Part shown: piece after piece, positions 8,642 through 19,532 of the stretch
How positions within the stretch are numbered: position 1 is the stretch's first letter
How the letters are laid out: every line of letters begins with the position of its first letter
Origin: Nostoc sp. UHCC 0302
Lineage (GTDB): Bacteria > Cyanobacteriota > Cyanobacteriia > Cyanobacteriales > Nostocaceae
Assembly (NCBI RefSeq): GCF_038096175.1
Contig: NZ_CP151099.1
Span: 3,288,501 to 3,352,500 of the forward strand
Direction: 5' to 3'
DNA: 64,000 nucleotides
The notes under the pieces: model-generated
What the model was told of the DNA's origin: nothing
Database searches by the model: none
Seen by the model: only the letters and a program-made list of their open reading frames with translations
Translations under genes and position numbers: made by a program

Positions 8642-9102
8642 TTCTAGAAGCTTTGAAAAAAACTCATCAACGTAGCATCATCTTGTCAGGCTGGGGAAAC
8701 GTTGGGAGAACAGTAGGGATCAAAGACTCGTTACGCGCGTTTGTTCGCAAGGAAGTTCCCCATGATTGGCTGTTTCCTCAAGTGAAGGCAATGGTACATC
8801 ACGCAGGTGCAAGTACAACTGCGGCAGTGTTACGCTCCGGGATACCTTCAATCGTTGTACCCTTCTTTGCAGATCAGCCAATTTGGGGTGAAAAGCTGAA
8901 TCGGTTGGGAGTCAGCCCATCACCAATCCCGTATAATCACGTATCAGAAGAAACTCTAGCAGAGGCTATTGAAGTTGTACTAAGCGATGAGGTAATGAAG
9001 AAGAAAGCCCAAGAGTTAGGGCAGAAGATAAGGAGTGAAGATGGTGTAGCAAATGCTGTTGAAGCATTCCATCGACATCTAGGATTATTGCGGGATGAGT
9101 AG
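8641..9102 (+). pseudogene. C-terminal fragment of an MGT-type UDP-glycosyltransferase
   Basis: The frame is open from the IS junction (ILEALKKTHQRSIILSGWGN) to a TAG at 9102. It contains VPHDWLFPQVKAMVHHAGAS and TTAAVLRSGIPSIVVPFFAD, the nucleotide-sugar-binding C-terminal signature of sterol/macrolide-type glycosyltransferases, then an LAEAIEVVLSDE-type tail. About 150 residues remain of a family that is normally ~400, so the acceptor-binding half was lost, probably together with the IS insertion. A TTG at 8653 could start a short product, but it would not be a working enzyme. Confidence 0.8.
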
Positions 9103-9569
9103 TGATGAGCGATTGCCGTTCGTGCTAGCGTCTCCTTTGGAGAAGCGCTTAAGCGGGATCTGCTCGCTTGCCTATCTTAATGTGTTACAGAAGATATCTA
9201 AGTTTTTACTTAGATATATTGCTCACATATTTAAAATAGAATTGATTCGTTCTAGCCCACATTCCGCACCTACAACTGTCACACCCCAAAGGAACAGATA
9301 TATTTAGTACATAAGAACTAATAATTAAAAGAATTGACTAGAATCTATTAGAGCTAAATAGAAATTATTATAATTAACTTAGATATACAGTTGAATATTT
9401 ACGACTAAGTACAAAATTTTAGTTCTTAGGTTATTTTGATGTCAAAAAGGGTTCAAAATCATTGAAAGCTTTATCCTCAATAACTATAAAAAGATAAAAA
9501 AACGTTTTGAATCGGCATAATTAGGAGAAAATTTCAACAGATATTTTAGTGGAATTTCTGTCTGTTGTT
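9103..9569. other. Non-coding AT-rich stretch with one dispersed palindromic repeat
   Basis: At 9124-9150 there is a small palindrome of the Nostoc dispersed-repeat type (GCTAGCGTCTCC-TTTGGAGAAGCGC). The remainder is AT-rich with no convincing ORF or hairpin terminator. Confidence 0.5.
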
Positions 9570-9971
9570 ATGTTTAGTACCAAAGACCTTGAATTGAAGA
9601 AGATTGACCATTTAGGGATAGTAGCAGGAATAGTAGATTCAATTGGGATGGTAGAAATAATTAATAAATGACTAGGGGCAGAGCCAGGAGAAAAAGTCAG
9701 TGCAGGTCAGGTGGTAAAGGCGATGATTTTAAACGGATTAAGTATGATGTCACAGCCTTTATATATGTTCCCAAAATTCTTTGAATTAATCGCTTGCGAA
9801 CACTTAATTGGTGCAGAAGTAAAACCAGAATATCTCAATGATGATAAGCTGGGAAGAATATTAGATAAATTATTTATAAAAGGACTAGATACAGTATTTT
9901 TAGCAATTAGTTTAAATGCTGTACAAATATATCAGATATCACTCTCATCATCACACTTAGATTCAACATCA
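9570..9971 (+). pseudogene. IS1634-type (DUF4277) transposase, N-terminal part with internal stop
   Basis: From ATG 9570 the frame reads MFSTKDLELKKIDHLGIVAG, then an in-frame TGA at 9669-9671, then LGAEPGEKVSAGQVVKAMIL and DDKLGRILDKLF up to SSSHLDSTS. This is the DUF4277 start and the beginning of the catalytic domain (HxDSTS) of IS1634-type transposases. It is cut off at 9972 by the left end of the IS66 element. Confidence 0.75.
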
Positions 9972-11370
9972 GTAAGGATTCAGGTCTAATATTGAGGAAG
10001 TAAAGAAGGGCGAGATAGAGAATTACTAGAATCAGCAATTAGAGCTTGTGTAAAAAAATCAATGACAGACCTACCTTGACGGCAACAAGTCTGCACCACT
10101 GTCAGCAAATTAGCAGTATGTTGAAACCGCTCCATCGAACGGGAACCACCACTAACTTTACGTTTGGTGACAGCTAAACGCAGCGTTCGCGAAGCGTGTC
10201 CGAAGGACTCTCGTTCAGCCTGATTGTTATCAGGAGGCACTTCAGGGTTATCTAAGAAATACCACCATTGATGAGCTTTATCGCGCAAAGAACGTAAAAG
10301 CTGCCCGGCTTTTGCTCCGGCTAAGTTAATCCATTGATCAATAGAGGATTGCAACTTGAATTTGAATTCATTGACCCAATCGTTGTAAAGGCTGGAATTA
10401 AGAGTTTCAAACCCGAAGAGCGTAATTTCTAAAAGCTTCATCAATTAAATTAACGAATGCTTTACCAATAACTTGGTTGTGAAGACCTGGAAGTTGAATT
10501 AATTTCTTGAAGTGACGGCGTAGATGTGCTAAACATTTCTGTTGAGCAACAGCTTGATAGCCGTTGTAAACGCTAAAATCATCGCTGCTGAGTACGCCTG
10601 TATATTTAGTGCCTAAAATTGTTTCTAACTCGGATCGTGAACGAGTATCAGCCGCAGTAAATAGGCAGAATTCAGAATTGGCAACTACCCACAGCCACTC
10701 TTTAACTCCCTTGACTGACCAAGGGCTTTTGGGTGTGGGGTGTGGGGTTGCAGGTTTGGGAAATCAAGAAAATGTTGAACTCCTTGACGCAACTAAAGTT
10801 TAATTGTCTTAAACACCACACCCAACACCCTACCCCCAACACCCTGCCAAGCGCGAGATTTCACGTTTTCAAGCGTGACATTCTATTTCTATGGGATGTT
10901 CCACTAATTGCGCTACTGACTGTTTTTCTACTTTTAATGCAAGAGGAGCAAATGCTTTGTGACCACAACAGACACAGTTGCCAGGGCGTAAAATTTCATA
11001 ACGAGCTACTCTGCCAAATCCCTTACGGGTTTTGCCTTGATGTCCTGGTTGCCCACCCGGTTTCTTCTTCGGCTGATTTGATTCCTCTTGTGGGGGTGCT
11101 TTTTTGTTTTCACTCTTCTTGTGGATGTCCCCTGATGGCGGTTTGGACGAATTAGAACTGCTCTATTTCTCTACTGACTTTTAAACGCTCTATTTCTTGC
11201 TGTAATTCACGTATTACCTTGCTCTGCTCAATGATCATGTTTACCAGTTCTTCTTTCGATAACTGGCCCAAACTTTCTCTCTCTACTTCTTGAGGCAGGT
11301 TTTGGTTCATATTTGTGATACTCCACCTCAACTGTCCCCTTTGTCAATACTCTGTTACCTGAATCCTTAC
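9972..11370 (-). mobile_element. IS66-family element with degraded transposase
   Basis: The ends are GTAAGGATTCAGGT at 9972-9985 and its exact inverse at 11357-11370; GTAA termini are typical of IS66. Inside, the minus strand encodes IS66 pieces: an N-terminal zinc region (SSNSSKPPSGD, KKPGGQPGHQGKTRKGFGRV, CVCCGHKAFAPL), then a gap and MITE copy B, then the core (GVLSSDDFSVYNGYQAVAQQ, CLAHLRRHFKK) and the C-terminus with PPDNNQAER. The middle ~120 residues are missing and frames are broken near 10444. A 27-bp palindromic repeat adds ESFGHASRT in frame after PPDNNQAER (about 10184-10210). The 8 bases outside the two ends differ, so no target duplication remains. Confidence 0.8.
10722..10851. 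repeat. Diverged MITE-like copy B inside the IS66 transposase
   Basis: Contains the interior signature of the MITE family: GTGTGGGGTTGCAGG, GAAAATGTTGAACTCC, TTTAATTGTCTTAAACAC and CCCCCAACACCCTGCC. The GAATGGCACTAAG ends are not present, so this is either a decayed or end-truncated copy. It separates the N-terminal and core parts of the IS66 transposase. Confidence 0.6.
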
Positions 11371-11371
11371 G

Positions 11372-11533
11372 TTTTTACATATTGCATTAGGCTCTTTGAG
11401 AGAACTTGATACCCAATTAATCATTGCTAAAGAAGTAGATTTAGCTGACAAAAACCTTTTCACTCCCCTATTGAATGAGGTCGAGGAAATGCAAAGTATA
11501 TTAGTTGCTAGCTTAAACAAAATCAAAGCTTGA
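11372..11533 (+). pseudogene. 3' fragment of a four-helix-bundle protein (23S rRNA IVS type)
   Basis: Directly after the IS66 right end the plus strand reads ALGSLRELDTQLIIAKEVDL, then LLNEVEEMQSILVASLNKIK and a TGA at 11531. This is the helix 3-4 end of the small four-helix-bundle family often called S23 or IVS-encoded. About 53 residues of ~120 remain. Confidence 0.65.
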
Positions 11534-11544
11534 ATTTATTACTT

Positions 11545-11583
11545 CTACCCTTCCGACTTCTGCCCTCTGCCTTCTGCCTTCCC
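11545..11583. repeat. Heptamer-type short tandem repeat (TTCTGCC-like)
   Basis: CCTTCCGACTTCTGCCC, TCTGCCTTCTGCCTTCC: degenerate tandem heptamers of the kind common between genes in heterocyst-forming cyanobacteria. Confidence 0.6.
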
Positions 11584-11634
11584 CAACCGAGATCACCAAA
11601 AGTTGCCAAGAACCAAGTTATGATTCAAAGCATA

Positions 11635-14600
11635 GTAATTTCGTAGCCAAACTTGGCGATCGCACCTTTTTCACCAAAAATGCGTAAGAATGAGTCTCAA
11701 AAAACAATATGTCTGGATTGATAGGTATTTTAGAACTTAAACCAAGGGCGCGTGCTTCACGATGCCCTCAAGGGGTCGCTTCCCATTAAGATTCGATCGC
11801 TCCTAATGCCCTGAGTGAGGTTTGCTGGGCGGTAGTTAATCCTTGAGCGCCCTGAATGTTCATCCCTTCGTACAGGCGATCAGCTCTCAATGTTCTGATG
11901 CAGTGTCCTGTTTCTATATTCCAAAGTTTAATTGTTTCATCCTGGCTGCCGCTAATCAGTAGTTGTCCATCGGCACTAAAGCTGACCGAAGATACCCACC
12001 CTCTATGACCTTGCAGTTTCTTGATGCACTGACCCGTCTGAACATCCCACAGCCGAACCGTTTTGTCTTCACTACCGCTGGCAAACCACTGACTCTTCCC
12101 CTCTGAGCTTTCTAAACCAACTGGACTGAAGGCAACAGACCACACCCAACCTGTGTGACCCTGGAATGTTTGCAAACAATTGCCTGTTTGAACATCCCAC
12201 AGACGTATTTCTTGATCGTCACCGCCACTAATCAAGAATTGACCATCGGGGCTGAAGGCGATCGATCGCACACCGCTGGTATGTCCCTGTAAGACGTTGA
12301 GACAACTTCCATCCTGCCCATTCCATAATCGAATTGACGAATCATTACTGCAACTGCCCAGGATTGCACCATCGGGACTAAAGGCGATCGACCAGACCCA
12401 ATCTGTATGACCAGACAAAACCTTGAAACAGATTCCGTTGTTAATGTCCCAGAGACGAATAGAGGCATCAAAGCTACTGCTTGCCAGAATATATTTTTCT
12501 TTATCTGTTTGAGTAGAAAGCGGGCTAAAGCTGAGCGATCGCACGCCACTGGTATGTCCTTGAAACACTTTAAGGCAAATACCTTTATCAACGTCCCACA
12601 AGCGAATTTGAGTATCGTTACTACTCGTTGCCAACACTCGACCGTCGGGGCTGAACGTAACTGCGCGCACCCAGTTTGTATGTCCCGGAAATACTTTCAG
12701 GCAAGCTCCACTCTGCTGATCCCACAGGCGCGCGAATCCATCCTGGCTGCCGCTTGCTATCTGTCCGTTAGGGCTAAACGCCACTGACCAGATTCCTCTC
12801 GGATGCCCCTGTAGCACTTTGAGGCATGTTCCATCCCGCCCATTCCAGAGCCGCATCGAGAAATCTAGGCTAACGCTGGCGAGAAGCAGGTTATCGGCTA
12901 TGCGAGGGCTAAAGGCGATGGAGCGAACTGCGCTAGTGTGTCCTTGTAAGATGCTAAGACAGGTGCCATCTGCAATATTCCACAAGCGGATGGAGCCATC
13001 ATTGCTGCTGCTTGCCAAGGTTTGACTATCCGGGCTGAAACTCACAGACCAGATCCAGTCGGTATGCCCTTCAAAGACGCAGAGGCAGACTTTCTTCTGA
13101 ACATCCCACAGCCGCACCCAACCATCGTTGCCACCGCTAGCGAGAAGTTGACCATCGGGACTAAACCCAACCGCCCATACTCCACCTGAATCATCCTGTA
13201 GAACGGTATCGCAGGTGCCGTCCCAAGCATTCCATAGTCGGTTCGTTTGATCGTGACTGCCACTGGCTAGGGTACCGTCAGCAGGGTTAAAGCTAATTGA
13301 ATGAACGGCACCACTGTGCCCTTGCAGGACATGAAGGCAATTCCCGTTTTGCACATCCCAGAGGCGAATCGTCTGATCTTCACTGCCGGTAGCCAGAAGT
13401 TGAATCGGCTCTGATAACGGGTTAGTGCAATCGCAAAAGGCAACAGACCAAACGGCATCGGTATGACCCTGCAAGGCGTTCAAATAACGACCATCCTGAA
13501 CATTCCACAACCGCACTAAACCATCACTACTGCCACTGCACAGAAGTTGATCATCCAGGCTAAAAGCCAGTGACCACGCCCACCCAGTATGTCCCTGTAA
13601 CGTTAGTAACGGTTGACCATTCGCCATCCATAGCCGAATTTCACCATCGACATCTCCCGTTGCCAATAACTGACCATCGGAGCTAAAGGCGAGTGATACT
13701 AAACTTTTGAGGTTTTCAGCAAATACAGACGTTGCTAAATGAGCATTGCAAAAATTGACTCTGGACAGATTCACCCGCCGCAGGTCGGCTTGCAACACGG
13801 TTAAATTTGAGAAATCCCATCCCTGTAAATTGGCTTGCAAATGGATCAGCAGGTTGAGAAGATTGCCTGCAACATAGTTGGGTTGAGTTGTGCTGCTCCG
13901 TAGATGCTGCAAAGGTCGCTGTTGCTGTTCTAGCATTGCTTTCAACTGCTGCTTGATCGCTTGCTTGCTGCCCAGTTGTATGAGCAATTGTTCGACGATC
14001 GGTTCAAGAATCAATCGCTGTTGCATCACTCGCACATAGTCTTTTGCCTGTGCTTTCATCAGCGCATGCATTCTTAATCGTGTTGGTGTTTGGGTCGCAA
14101 TTTCTTTAGAAATAAACTGCACAAATTGCTCGGTTGCATACTCCAGTACCACAGGTTGCAGAAAGAACCGCCCTTCTTCCCGTTCAATCAGTGTAGGCTC
14201 GACCTTCTCGATTAAAGATCGCCGCAATAAAGACTGAATTGCATCCGGTAATCTGCGTTTAGAAGCGGTCGTGATTAAATCTTCACCCAACTCCGACAGT
14301 GATAGCGGTTCCCGGTTAATGGCAAGCCAGAAGAACATTTCCTGCTCAATTTCAGATAGGCGATCAAACTGTCGCTGGAGTAAATCTCGAATATCATCAA
14401 AAACCGCTAATCCCTGCTGCACATAATTCAAAATCTCAGCAATTCTGCCATTAAATAGTTCTTGAGTTGCTGCCGCCACCATCTTTAACGCTAAAGGGTT
14501 ACCGCTGTAATGAGTCACTAATGTTTCCCACTCCCATTGCGTCCCTGCAAAGGTTCCTAGATACCGAAATAATTCTTGCCCAGCTTCGGGGTTGAGTCCA

Positions 14601-15642
14601 TTGAGTCGCAGTGTTCGTACCGATCGCTCCGCACCTTCCAGGGGCACAATCTCTCTAGGCTTTTCCCGGCTTGTGAGCAGTAGGCAACTCTGATGGGATG
14701 TCTCCCCAATCTCCTTAAACAGGCGACCGTAGTCTTCATAGCCAACTCGATACTGTCCGGGTTGCCCTGCATTCAAAATCGTCTCGGCATTATCCAGAAT
14801 CAGCAAACAGCGGCAAGCGCGTAAACTCTCCATCAACTTCAACAGCTTGCCATCCAGGCTATTGGGCAGGGCAACATCTTCTCCCCGTTCCCGCAATAGA
14901 ACAGGTAATACACTTTCTAGCCACTCTTCTAAGGGCAGTGCATTTTGCAGCGATCGCCACACCACCACTTCAAACTCAGGTTGAATCTGCTGCACTAATT
15001 TAGCAGCCAGAGTGCTTTTGCCAATGCCACCAATTCCTAACAGCAAAACCAATCGACATTGTTCCGCCAATACCCACTGTCTCAGTTTTCCCAGTTCTTC
15101 TGTGCGTCCACAAAGCAGAGCAGTATCGATCGCACCGCCCCAATCAAGCTGGGATTGTTTCGGAACAACCTGGGATGGATGCGCTGCACTGTGATCTCCT
15201 AATTCGTCAGGGGCACTTTTGGGTCGGGCATAATCATTTTTGCTTAACTCTAAGTTAAAGGCTCGAAATGCCAACTGCAACGACTGCTTATCCACGGGTT
15301 CTGTACATCCCAACACTTTAACAATCGTGCTGAGAGATAAGTTCATGCGCTCACTCAGTTCTTCCAGAGTGAAGCGATCTCCGGCATTCTCGCTGAACTC
15401 TGCCTGAATTTTTGCCGTTTGGAACCGATCCCACCCCTGTGCCGTCAGGACAACTCCTCGATGGCGTCTATTTTTTTGCATTGGCATTAAAATTACTCGG
15501 AGCGAGTGTGTATCGATCCGCTTAGATTTTGAGGAATTGATTTGAATTCATCTGCTTAAGTCGAACTTAAGTTAAGGGTTATCTTACCAAACTTATCTGG
15601 GCTAATCTAGCCGATCACCCAAGAATAAGAACAGCTTAGTCA
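11635..15642 (-). repeat. STAND/WD40 cassette, copy 1
   Basis: This 4,008-bp segment shares both ends with 20588-24499. Block one (11635-11817 against 20588-20770, 183 bp) covers the gene's last codons and 3' flank. Block two (14217-15642 against 23074-24499, 1,426 bp) covers the 5' flank and first ~420 codons. Both look nearly identical; most differences in block two fall in one short patch around 14720-14760. The middle is homologous but clearly diverged. The left edge directly follows TTATGATTCAAAGCATA, the same 17 bases that end the element at 19533-20088. Confidence 0.85.
11786..15487 (-). CDS. STAND NTPase with HTH-like N-terminus, NB-ARC and 14 WD40 repeats (copy 1)
   Basis: A 1233-aa protein. 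Residues ~1-85 ([40 protein letters not shown]) form the HTH-like domain that opens many cyanobacterial STAND proteins. An NB-ARC module follows, with Walker [10 protein letters not shown], Walker [10 protein letters not shown] and sensor LLLTSREK. After a helical region and a short pentapeptide-like stretch ([15 protein letters not shown]), I count 14 WD40 units ending mostly LQGH, enough for two seven-bladed propellers, then the conserved tail [20 protein letters not shown] proteins use the repeats to sense a ligand and the NTPase to oligomerise; no separate toxic effector is visible. A role in signalling or defence is inference. Paralogue at 20739-24344. Confidence 0.92.
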   Translation of the reverse strand: MPMQKNRRHRGVVLTAQGWDRFQTAKIQAEFSENAGDRFTLEELSERMNLSLSTIVKVLGCTEPVDKQSLQLAFRAFNLELSKNDYARPKSAPDELGDHSAAHPSQVVPKQSQLDWGGAIDTALLCGRTEELGKLRQWVLAEQCRLVLLLGIGGIGKSTLAAKLVQQIQPEFEVVVWRSLQNALPLEEWLESVLPVLLRERGEDVALPNSLDGKLLKLMESLRACRCLLILDNAETILNAGQPGQYRVGYEDYGRLFKEIGETSHQSCLLLTSREKPREIVPLEGAERSVRTLRLNGLNPEAGQELFRYLGTFAGTQWEWETLVTHYSGNPLALKMVAAATQELFNGRIAEILNYVQQGLAVFDDIRDLLQRQFDRLSEIEQEMFFWLAINREPLSLSELGEDLITTASKRRLPDAIQSLLRRSLIEKVEPTLIEREEGRFFLQPVVLEYATEQFVQFISKEIATQTPTRLRMHALMKAQAKDYVRVMQQRLILEPIVEQLLIQLGSKQAIKQQLKAMLEQQQRPLQHLRSSTTQPNYVAGNLLNLLIHLQANLQGWDFSNLTVLQADLRRVNLSRVNFCNAHLATSVFAENLKSLVSLAFSSDGQLLATGDVDGEIRLWMANGQPLLTLQGHTGWAWSLAFSLDDQLLCSGSSDGLVRLWNVQDGRYLNALQGHTDAVWSVAFCDCTNPLSEPIQLLATGSEDQTIRLWDVQNGNCLHVLQGHSGAVHSISFNPADGTLASGSHDQTNRLWNAWDGTCDTVLQDDSGGVWAVGFSPDGQLLASGGNDGWVRLWDVQKKVCLCVFEGHTDWIWSVSFSPDSQTLASSSNDGSIRLWNIADGTCLSILQGHTSAVRSIAFSPRIADNLLLASVSLDFSMRLWNGRDGTCLKVLQGHPRGIWSVAFSPNGQIASGSQDGFARLWDQQSGACLKVFPGHTNWVRAVTFSPDGRVLATSSNDTQIRLWDVDKGICLKVFQGHTSGVRSLSFSPLSTQTDKEKYILASSSFDASIRLWDINNGICFKVLSGHTDWVWSIAFSPDGAILGSCSNDSSIRLWNGQDGSCLNVLQGHTSGVRSIAFSPDGQFLISGGDDQEIRLWDVQTGNCLQTFQGHTGWVWSVAFSPVGLESSEGKSQWFASGSEDKTVRLWDVQTGQCIKKLQGHRGWVSSVSFSADGQLLISGSQDETIKLWNIETGHCIRTLRADRLYEGMNIQGAQGLTTAQQTSLRALGAIES

Positions 15643-15675
15643 CGACAAAAAACAACGCACCGCGAGGTAACAATC

Positions 15676-16449
15676 ATGGGATTCAAATATATCAACGAAC
15701 TAGCAACTCCTGAAAATGTTGATAAACTGCTGTCTTTAGTTGACATGGTTGCTGGGGGGAGAGTGGACACACAAAACATCTTCGATATTGAGGATGCTTT
15801 AACTGATAGTGAGCAAATGAAAAGATGTTTGCAGGTTGTCCGTCAAAATCCAGACTCAGCACAATTAGTTGATGAGCGTTATATGGGCCCAGAGTTTGAT
15901 CTGGAAACCTTGCTGAAGCTGCCGGAAGGCTCATTGGGTTGTACCTATGCTCGGGTACTCAGTGCCATGAACTATGATCCACGGTTCTATCGCCTCCGAA
16001 AAATTGAATCAGATGTCGATTACATTACCCATCGCGTTCGCAAAACTCATGATCTGCATCATATTTTGACGGGCTTTAGCTTTGATGACTACGGTGAACT
16101 GGGAGTGATTTCAGTGACGGTTGGGCAAATTGGCTATCCCGCATTCACGTTCATTGATTTGATTGGTTCGTTGCTAGCGTTCATGGCTAATCAAGCACGG
16201 GAAGGCATCGATTCTCCTCTGGAATATAATTTTGACCTGGTTTCTCAAGGCATCCGCATTGCACGGCAAGCAAAACCCTTGTTTCCGGTGAAGTTTGAAG
16301 AAGGACTGGAACGTCCTATAGACGAGTGGCGTGCCGAATTAAACATTGTGCCAGTGACCGAAGGACTCTGGAGTTGGTATAGCCGTCCTTATCTGCGGGA
16401 TGCGATCGCCCCCACTCTCGCAGCACAGCGCCCATTAATCAACTGTTGA
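15676..16449 (+). CDS. Coq4-family protein
   Basis: A 257-aa protein with the Coq4 zinc motif HDxxH-x11-E: His125, Asp126, His129 and Glu141 in KTHDLHHILTGF...GELG. GAGGTAAC precedes the ATG. Eukaryotic Coq4 takes part in ubiquinone synthesis (C1 decarboxylation/hydroxylation of the ring); cyanobacteria make plastoquinone, and the role of their Coq4-like proteins is not established. The gene starts 34 bases from the edge of STAND cassette 1, divergent from it, so the cassette's 5' flank is next to its promoter. The pterin dehydratase gene follows 103 bases downstream. Confidence 0.85.
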   Translation: MGFKYINELATPENVDKLLSLVDMVAGGRVDTQNIFDIEDALTDSEQMKRCLQVVRQNPDSAQLVDERYMGPEFDLETLLKLPEGSLGCTYARVLSAMNYDPRFYRLRKIESDVDYITHRVRKTHDLHHILTGFSFDDYGELGVISVTVGQIGYPAFTFIDLIGSLLAFMANQAREGIDSPLEYNFDLVSQGIRIARQAKPLFPVKFEEGLERPIDEWRAELNIVPVTEGLWSWYSRPYLRDAIAPTLAAQRPLINC

Positions 16450-16552
16450 GGACATCATCTCCCATTGATCAGGCTTTGAAGGGCATCCAACAGGCTCAGA
16501 TGCCCTTCAAGTTTTACGCAATTCTGATAAATCGATTGGAGACATAAATTGT

Positions 16553-16858
16553 ATGATTGGCAATCAATTGGTACATTGCTCTGTGCTATCACCAGATGAA
16601 CTGGAGCGCGCGATCGCAAGACTAAATCATTGGAAGATTGTAGACGGTAAACTCCACCGCTACTTTGAATTCACCTCATTTATCGCAGCATTTGGTTTTA
16701 TGACTCGCGTTGCACTGATTGCAGAAACTCAAGGCCATCATCCAGAGTGGTTCAATGTTTATAACCAGGTTACAGTTCAACTGACAACCCACGATGCAGG
16801 TGGAATTACCATGAATGATGTTACTCTTGCCCAAAGCATTGATACGTTAGAGTTGTAA
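16553..16858 (+). CDS. Pterin-4-alpha-carbinolamine dehydratase (PCD/DCoH)
   Basis: A 101-aa protein carrying the PCD signature: [18 protein letters not shown] with His62, His63 and Pro64, then His80 in THDAGG. Enzymes of this family dehydrate 4a-hydroxytetrahydrobiopterin to recycle the cofactor of aromatic amino acid hydroxylases; in bacteria without such hydroxylases they may help molybdopterin or folate-linked pathways. The length is normal. It lies downstream of the Coq4-like gene and may be co-transcribed with it. Confidence 0.92.
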   Translation: MIGNQLVHCSVLSPDELERAIARLNHWKIVDGKLHRYFEFTSFIAAFGFMTRVALIAETQGHHPEWFNVYNQVTVQLTTHDAGGITMNDVTLAQSIDTLEL

Positions 16859-17169
16859 AGTCCTGCTTCAGGTAAGGACTTCATGGGTATCCGCCGAGAT
16901 ATGTGCAAAATGGGACGCATTGTAAAGTTTTGTAAACTCAATTGTCAAAACCCTTGATTTACCTTCGTTTCAGCCTCGACCATTACTTGACTATTCAAAT
17001 AAAAACATTCCCTAAAAGGGTCATTTTTGGGCAAGTGTCAGGGACAAAAAGAGGTGAAAGCTTGGTTTTACCGTGCAAAAATTTGATTCGACCTCTATCA
17101 TTTTGGGGCAAGGCGCGTAAATCAACAAGGGATTGTTTGCAATATTTATTTACAACGTGTCTCTTTTTG

Positions 17170-17330
17170 CAGGTATCTCGGCAGCCACCTTCTTACGCTT
17201 CTGCTCTGGCGTGACATCCAGATAAAGCTACAACGTCCCCAGGTCGCTGTGGCCTTTTTTGAGTAGTCCTCAAATCCCTGCGCTGGACATCTGCGGTTCT
17301 GGCAGTTCGCCTAAAACGAGTGGGTGCTGG
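17170..17330 (-). pseudogene. Remnant of a tyrosine recombinase C-terminus
   Basis: The minus strand reads GELPEPQMSSAGI, stop, GLLKKGHSDLGTL, stop, LYLDVTPEQKRKKVAAEIPA. GHSDLGTL plus the downstream Tyr in LYLDVTPEQ is the end of the active site of XerC-like/phage integrases. Two in-frame stops and the missing N-terminal part show it is dead. The surrounding 16859-17494 contains no other gene I can support. Confidence 0.6.
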
Positions 17331-17494
17331 CTCCCTAACAGAGATGTTGTCATAGCACCATTACCCGACAACAAGCGAGGCGATCGCTCAATTGGCTGGC
17401 AGGTTACATCATCATTTAGAGTATAGAAAAATACCCGTGTTTAACTGATTCATCCCGCATTTATGCAACGCCCTAAATCTGATTGAAGGTGAAT

Positions 17495-19189
17495 ATGAAA
17501 TTACTGACCCAAGCTAAATGTATTCATAAGCAGCGAAAAATCATAGCCAATCCTGATAGAAAGCTACTGGCAAAGTTTGCAGTAGTTCTGGGGGGAATGG
17601 TTTCTGCGATCGCATCTGCGATTCCTGCTTGTGGAGCTGAACGAATTTCGTTTTACTATGCACCGTTTGGGCAGTTTGATCTGCCTGTTAATTCATTAGA
17701 AACCTTTGCTAAGAAGGGAAAAATCGACAGTGATTTTGCCTATTATGCCAAATTTGCAAATTCAGAGGAATTAGCAAGTTTGCGAGATTTATTGCAACGG
17801 CGTTTTGATGTCACCCCAACTTTAGTCTCCCAGTTTACCTACTCTCCGGTAGGAGAAACGGTAATGAAGCGGTTGGGAAATGATTTTCAAACAGGTTCCA
17901 AACAAAATGGGTTTTATGCACTGCGATCGGCATTCATCTTGGCAGCAGCAGACTCTGATGGCTTAACGCTTGTGAATGTGTTGCGGAAATTTCCCAGCCA
18001 TACGATTTGGTTTAACTTGCCCCGTGTCCGTGGAATCGTTAGCAGTCTGTCAGGAATTTTGAAACAGCGAGATTCTCTGATTGCTGCCATTCAGCAAGAT
18101 GCGATCGCTGAGGCATCTCAGACACTCATTGATTTTTCCCAACGCTCTGATTTGCGAAAAGGTGGATCGTTAAACTGGCAAAAAGCAACGCTGAACCTAA
18201 ACGATCAATCCCGGAATCGTCAACTGCTAGTGGATCTGTACCTACCTCAACCAAAAAACGGGGATGTTAATCCAAGCCCGATTCCAGTCATTGTGATTTC
18301 CCACGGGATAGCATCCGATCGTCAGAGCTTTGCCTATCTGGCAGAGCATCTTGCATCCTATGGATTTGCAGTTGCTGCCATCGAACACCCAGACACCAAT
18401 GGGAAAAAGTATCAGGATTACTTTTCGGGATTAGCAAGTCCGCCTAGCGCAATGGCAGCAATCGATCGCCCGTTGGATGTGAAATTTTTATTGGATGAAC
18501 TACAACGGCTTTCCCAATCAGACTCCAGGTTTCGAGGACGGTTGAATCTCGATCGAGTGGGCGCAATCGGTCAATCTCTTGGCGGATATACGGTACTGGC
18601 ATTGGCGGGTGCTGCCATTAATTTTCAGCAAGTAGACAAGGATTGTAATCCAAATAACTCCCTGAACTTATCGCTGTTGATTCAGTGCAGAGTTGACGAG
18701 TTAGCCTCCAAAGACTATTTGCTCAAAGACGATCGCATCAAAGCTGTGATTGCCATGAATCCCCTCGATAGTACCGTATTCGGACAGTCGGGATTAGAGC
18801 AAATTAAAATTCCGGTGATGTTGGTTTCAGGAAGTGATGATATTTTTGCTCCGGCAGTCCCCGAACAAATTCGCCCCTTTAGCTGGCTAACGGCATCCGA
18901 TAAATATTTGGTATTAATGGACAAAGCAACTCACTTTTCGCTGCTTAAAACGGATTCAGGACGCGGAGTGCTGCCCGTTCCACCAGAGTTTATTGGCCCC
19001 AATCCGGCGATCGCTCACTCTTATGCAAAAGTTCTGAGTGTTGCGTTCTTTGAAACCCACATTGCCAATCAACCAGATTACCGTTTTTACCTGAGTGCTT
19101 CTTACGCCAAGTCTATCAGTCAGTCCCCGATAAACCTTGAACTGGTGCGATCGTTTGCATCTACCAATGCCCTGTTAAACAAGAAATAG
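17495..19189 (+). CDS. Exported alpha/beta hydrolase with DUF1400 N-terminal domain
   Basis: A 564-aa protein from ATG 17495, which has GAAGGTG just upstream; TTG 17483 and GTG 17489 are weaker. Residues ~18-50 form a signal peptide ending ACGA-ER. The next ~90 residues (RISFYYAPFGQFDLPVNSLE, FAKKGKI) are the DUF1400 domain found in cyanobacterial secreted hydrolases. The hydrolase domain has the oxyanion-region HGIASDR, nucleophile elbow GQSLGG, acid in SGSDDIFAP and His in ATHFSLL. It resembles platelet-activating-factor-acetylhydrolase/dienelactone-hydrolase type proteins; the likely activity is extracellular or periplasmic ester hydrolysis of unknown substrate. Confidence 0.9.
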   Translation: MKLLTQAKCIHKQRKIIANPDRKLLAKFAVVLGGMVSAIASAIPACGAERISFYYAPFGQFDLPVNSLETFAKKGKIDSDFAYYAKFANSEELASLRDLLQRRFDVTPTLVSQFTYSPVGETVMKRLGNDFQTGSKQNGFYALRSAFILAAADSDGLTLVNVLRKFPSHTIWFNLPRVRGIVSSLSGILKQRDSLIAAIQQDAIAEASQTLIDFSQRSDLRKGGSLNWQKATLNLNDQSRNRQLLVDLYLPQPKNGDVNPSPIPVIVISHGIASDRQSFAYLAEHLASYGFAVAAIEHPDTNGKKYQDYFSGLASPPSAMAAIDRPLDVKFLLDELQRLSQSDSRFRGRLNLDRVGAIGQSLGGYTVLALAGAAINFQQVDKDCNPNNSLNLSLLIQCRVDELASKDYLLKDDRIKAVIAMNPLDSTVFGQSGLEQIKIPVMLVSGSDDIFAPAVPEQIRPFSWLTASDKYLVLMDKATHFSLLKTDSGRGVLPVPPEFIGPNPAIAHSYAKVLSVAFFETHIANQPDYRFYLSASYAKSISQSPINLELVRSFASTNALLNKK

Positions 19190-19238
19190 TGAACAAGGCA
19201 AAAGAAATAAGAAAAAATAGATCCCCGACTTCTTTAAC

Positions 19239-19532
19239 TTGACTTTAGCCATTAGGGCAGAAGTGCTACTATGGTTTCCCATCCTTGAAAAAATTTTATC
19301 ACGCTTATTTAAGCCTCAGTCACAATTGATTATTGCCCTGGATAGAACCCAATGGAAAGACAATAATATTTTGATGGTGAGTGTGATTTATCAAAAAAGG
19401 GCACTACCAATATTTTGGTGTCTACTTGATAAAGAAGGTTGCAGTAACCTCCAAAAACAACAAAAAGTATTACGCCCAGTAATTAGGTTATTGGAACATT
19501 ATCAATTAGTCATCATTGGCGATAGGGAATTT
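19239..19532 (+). pseudogene. IS4-family transposase, part 1
   Basis: Reads FPILEKILSRLFKPQSQLII, ALDRTQWKDNNILMVSVIYQ (first catalytic Asp) and LLEHYQLVIIGDREF (second Asp). After GDREF it is interrupted by the 556-bp element at 19533-20088; the next residues HGNELGCW resume at 20089. The N-terminus upstream of 19239 is not visible. Confidence 0.8.

Noticed and set aside
12232-13458. Extra open frames within the WD40 genes on both strands (also 20915-22250)
   Set aside because: They arise from the periodic WD40 repeats and have no ribosome sites or family features.
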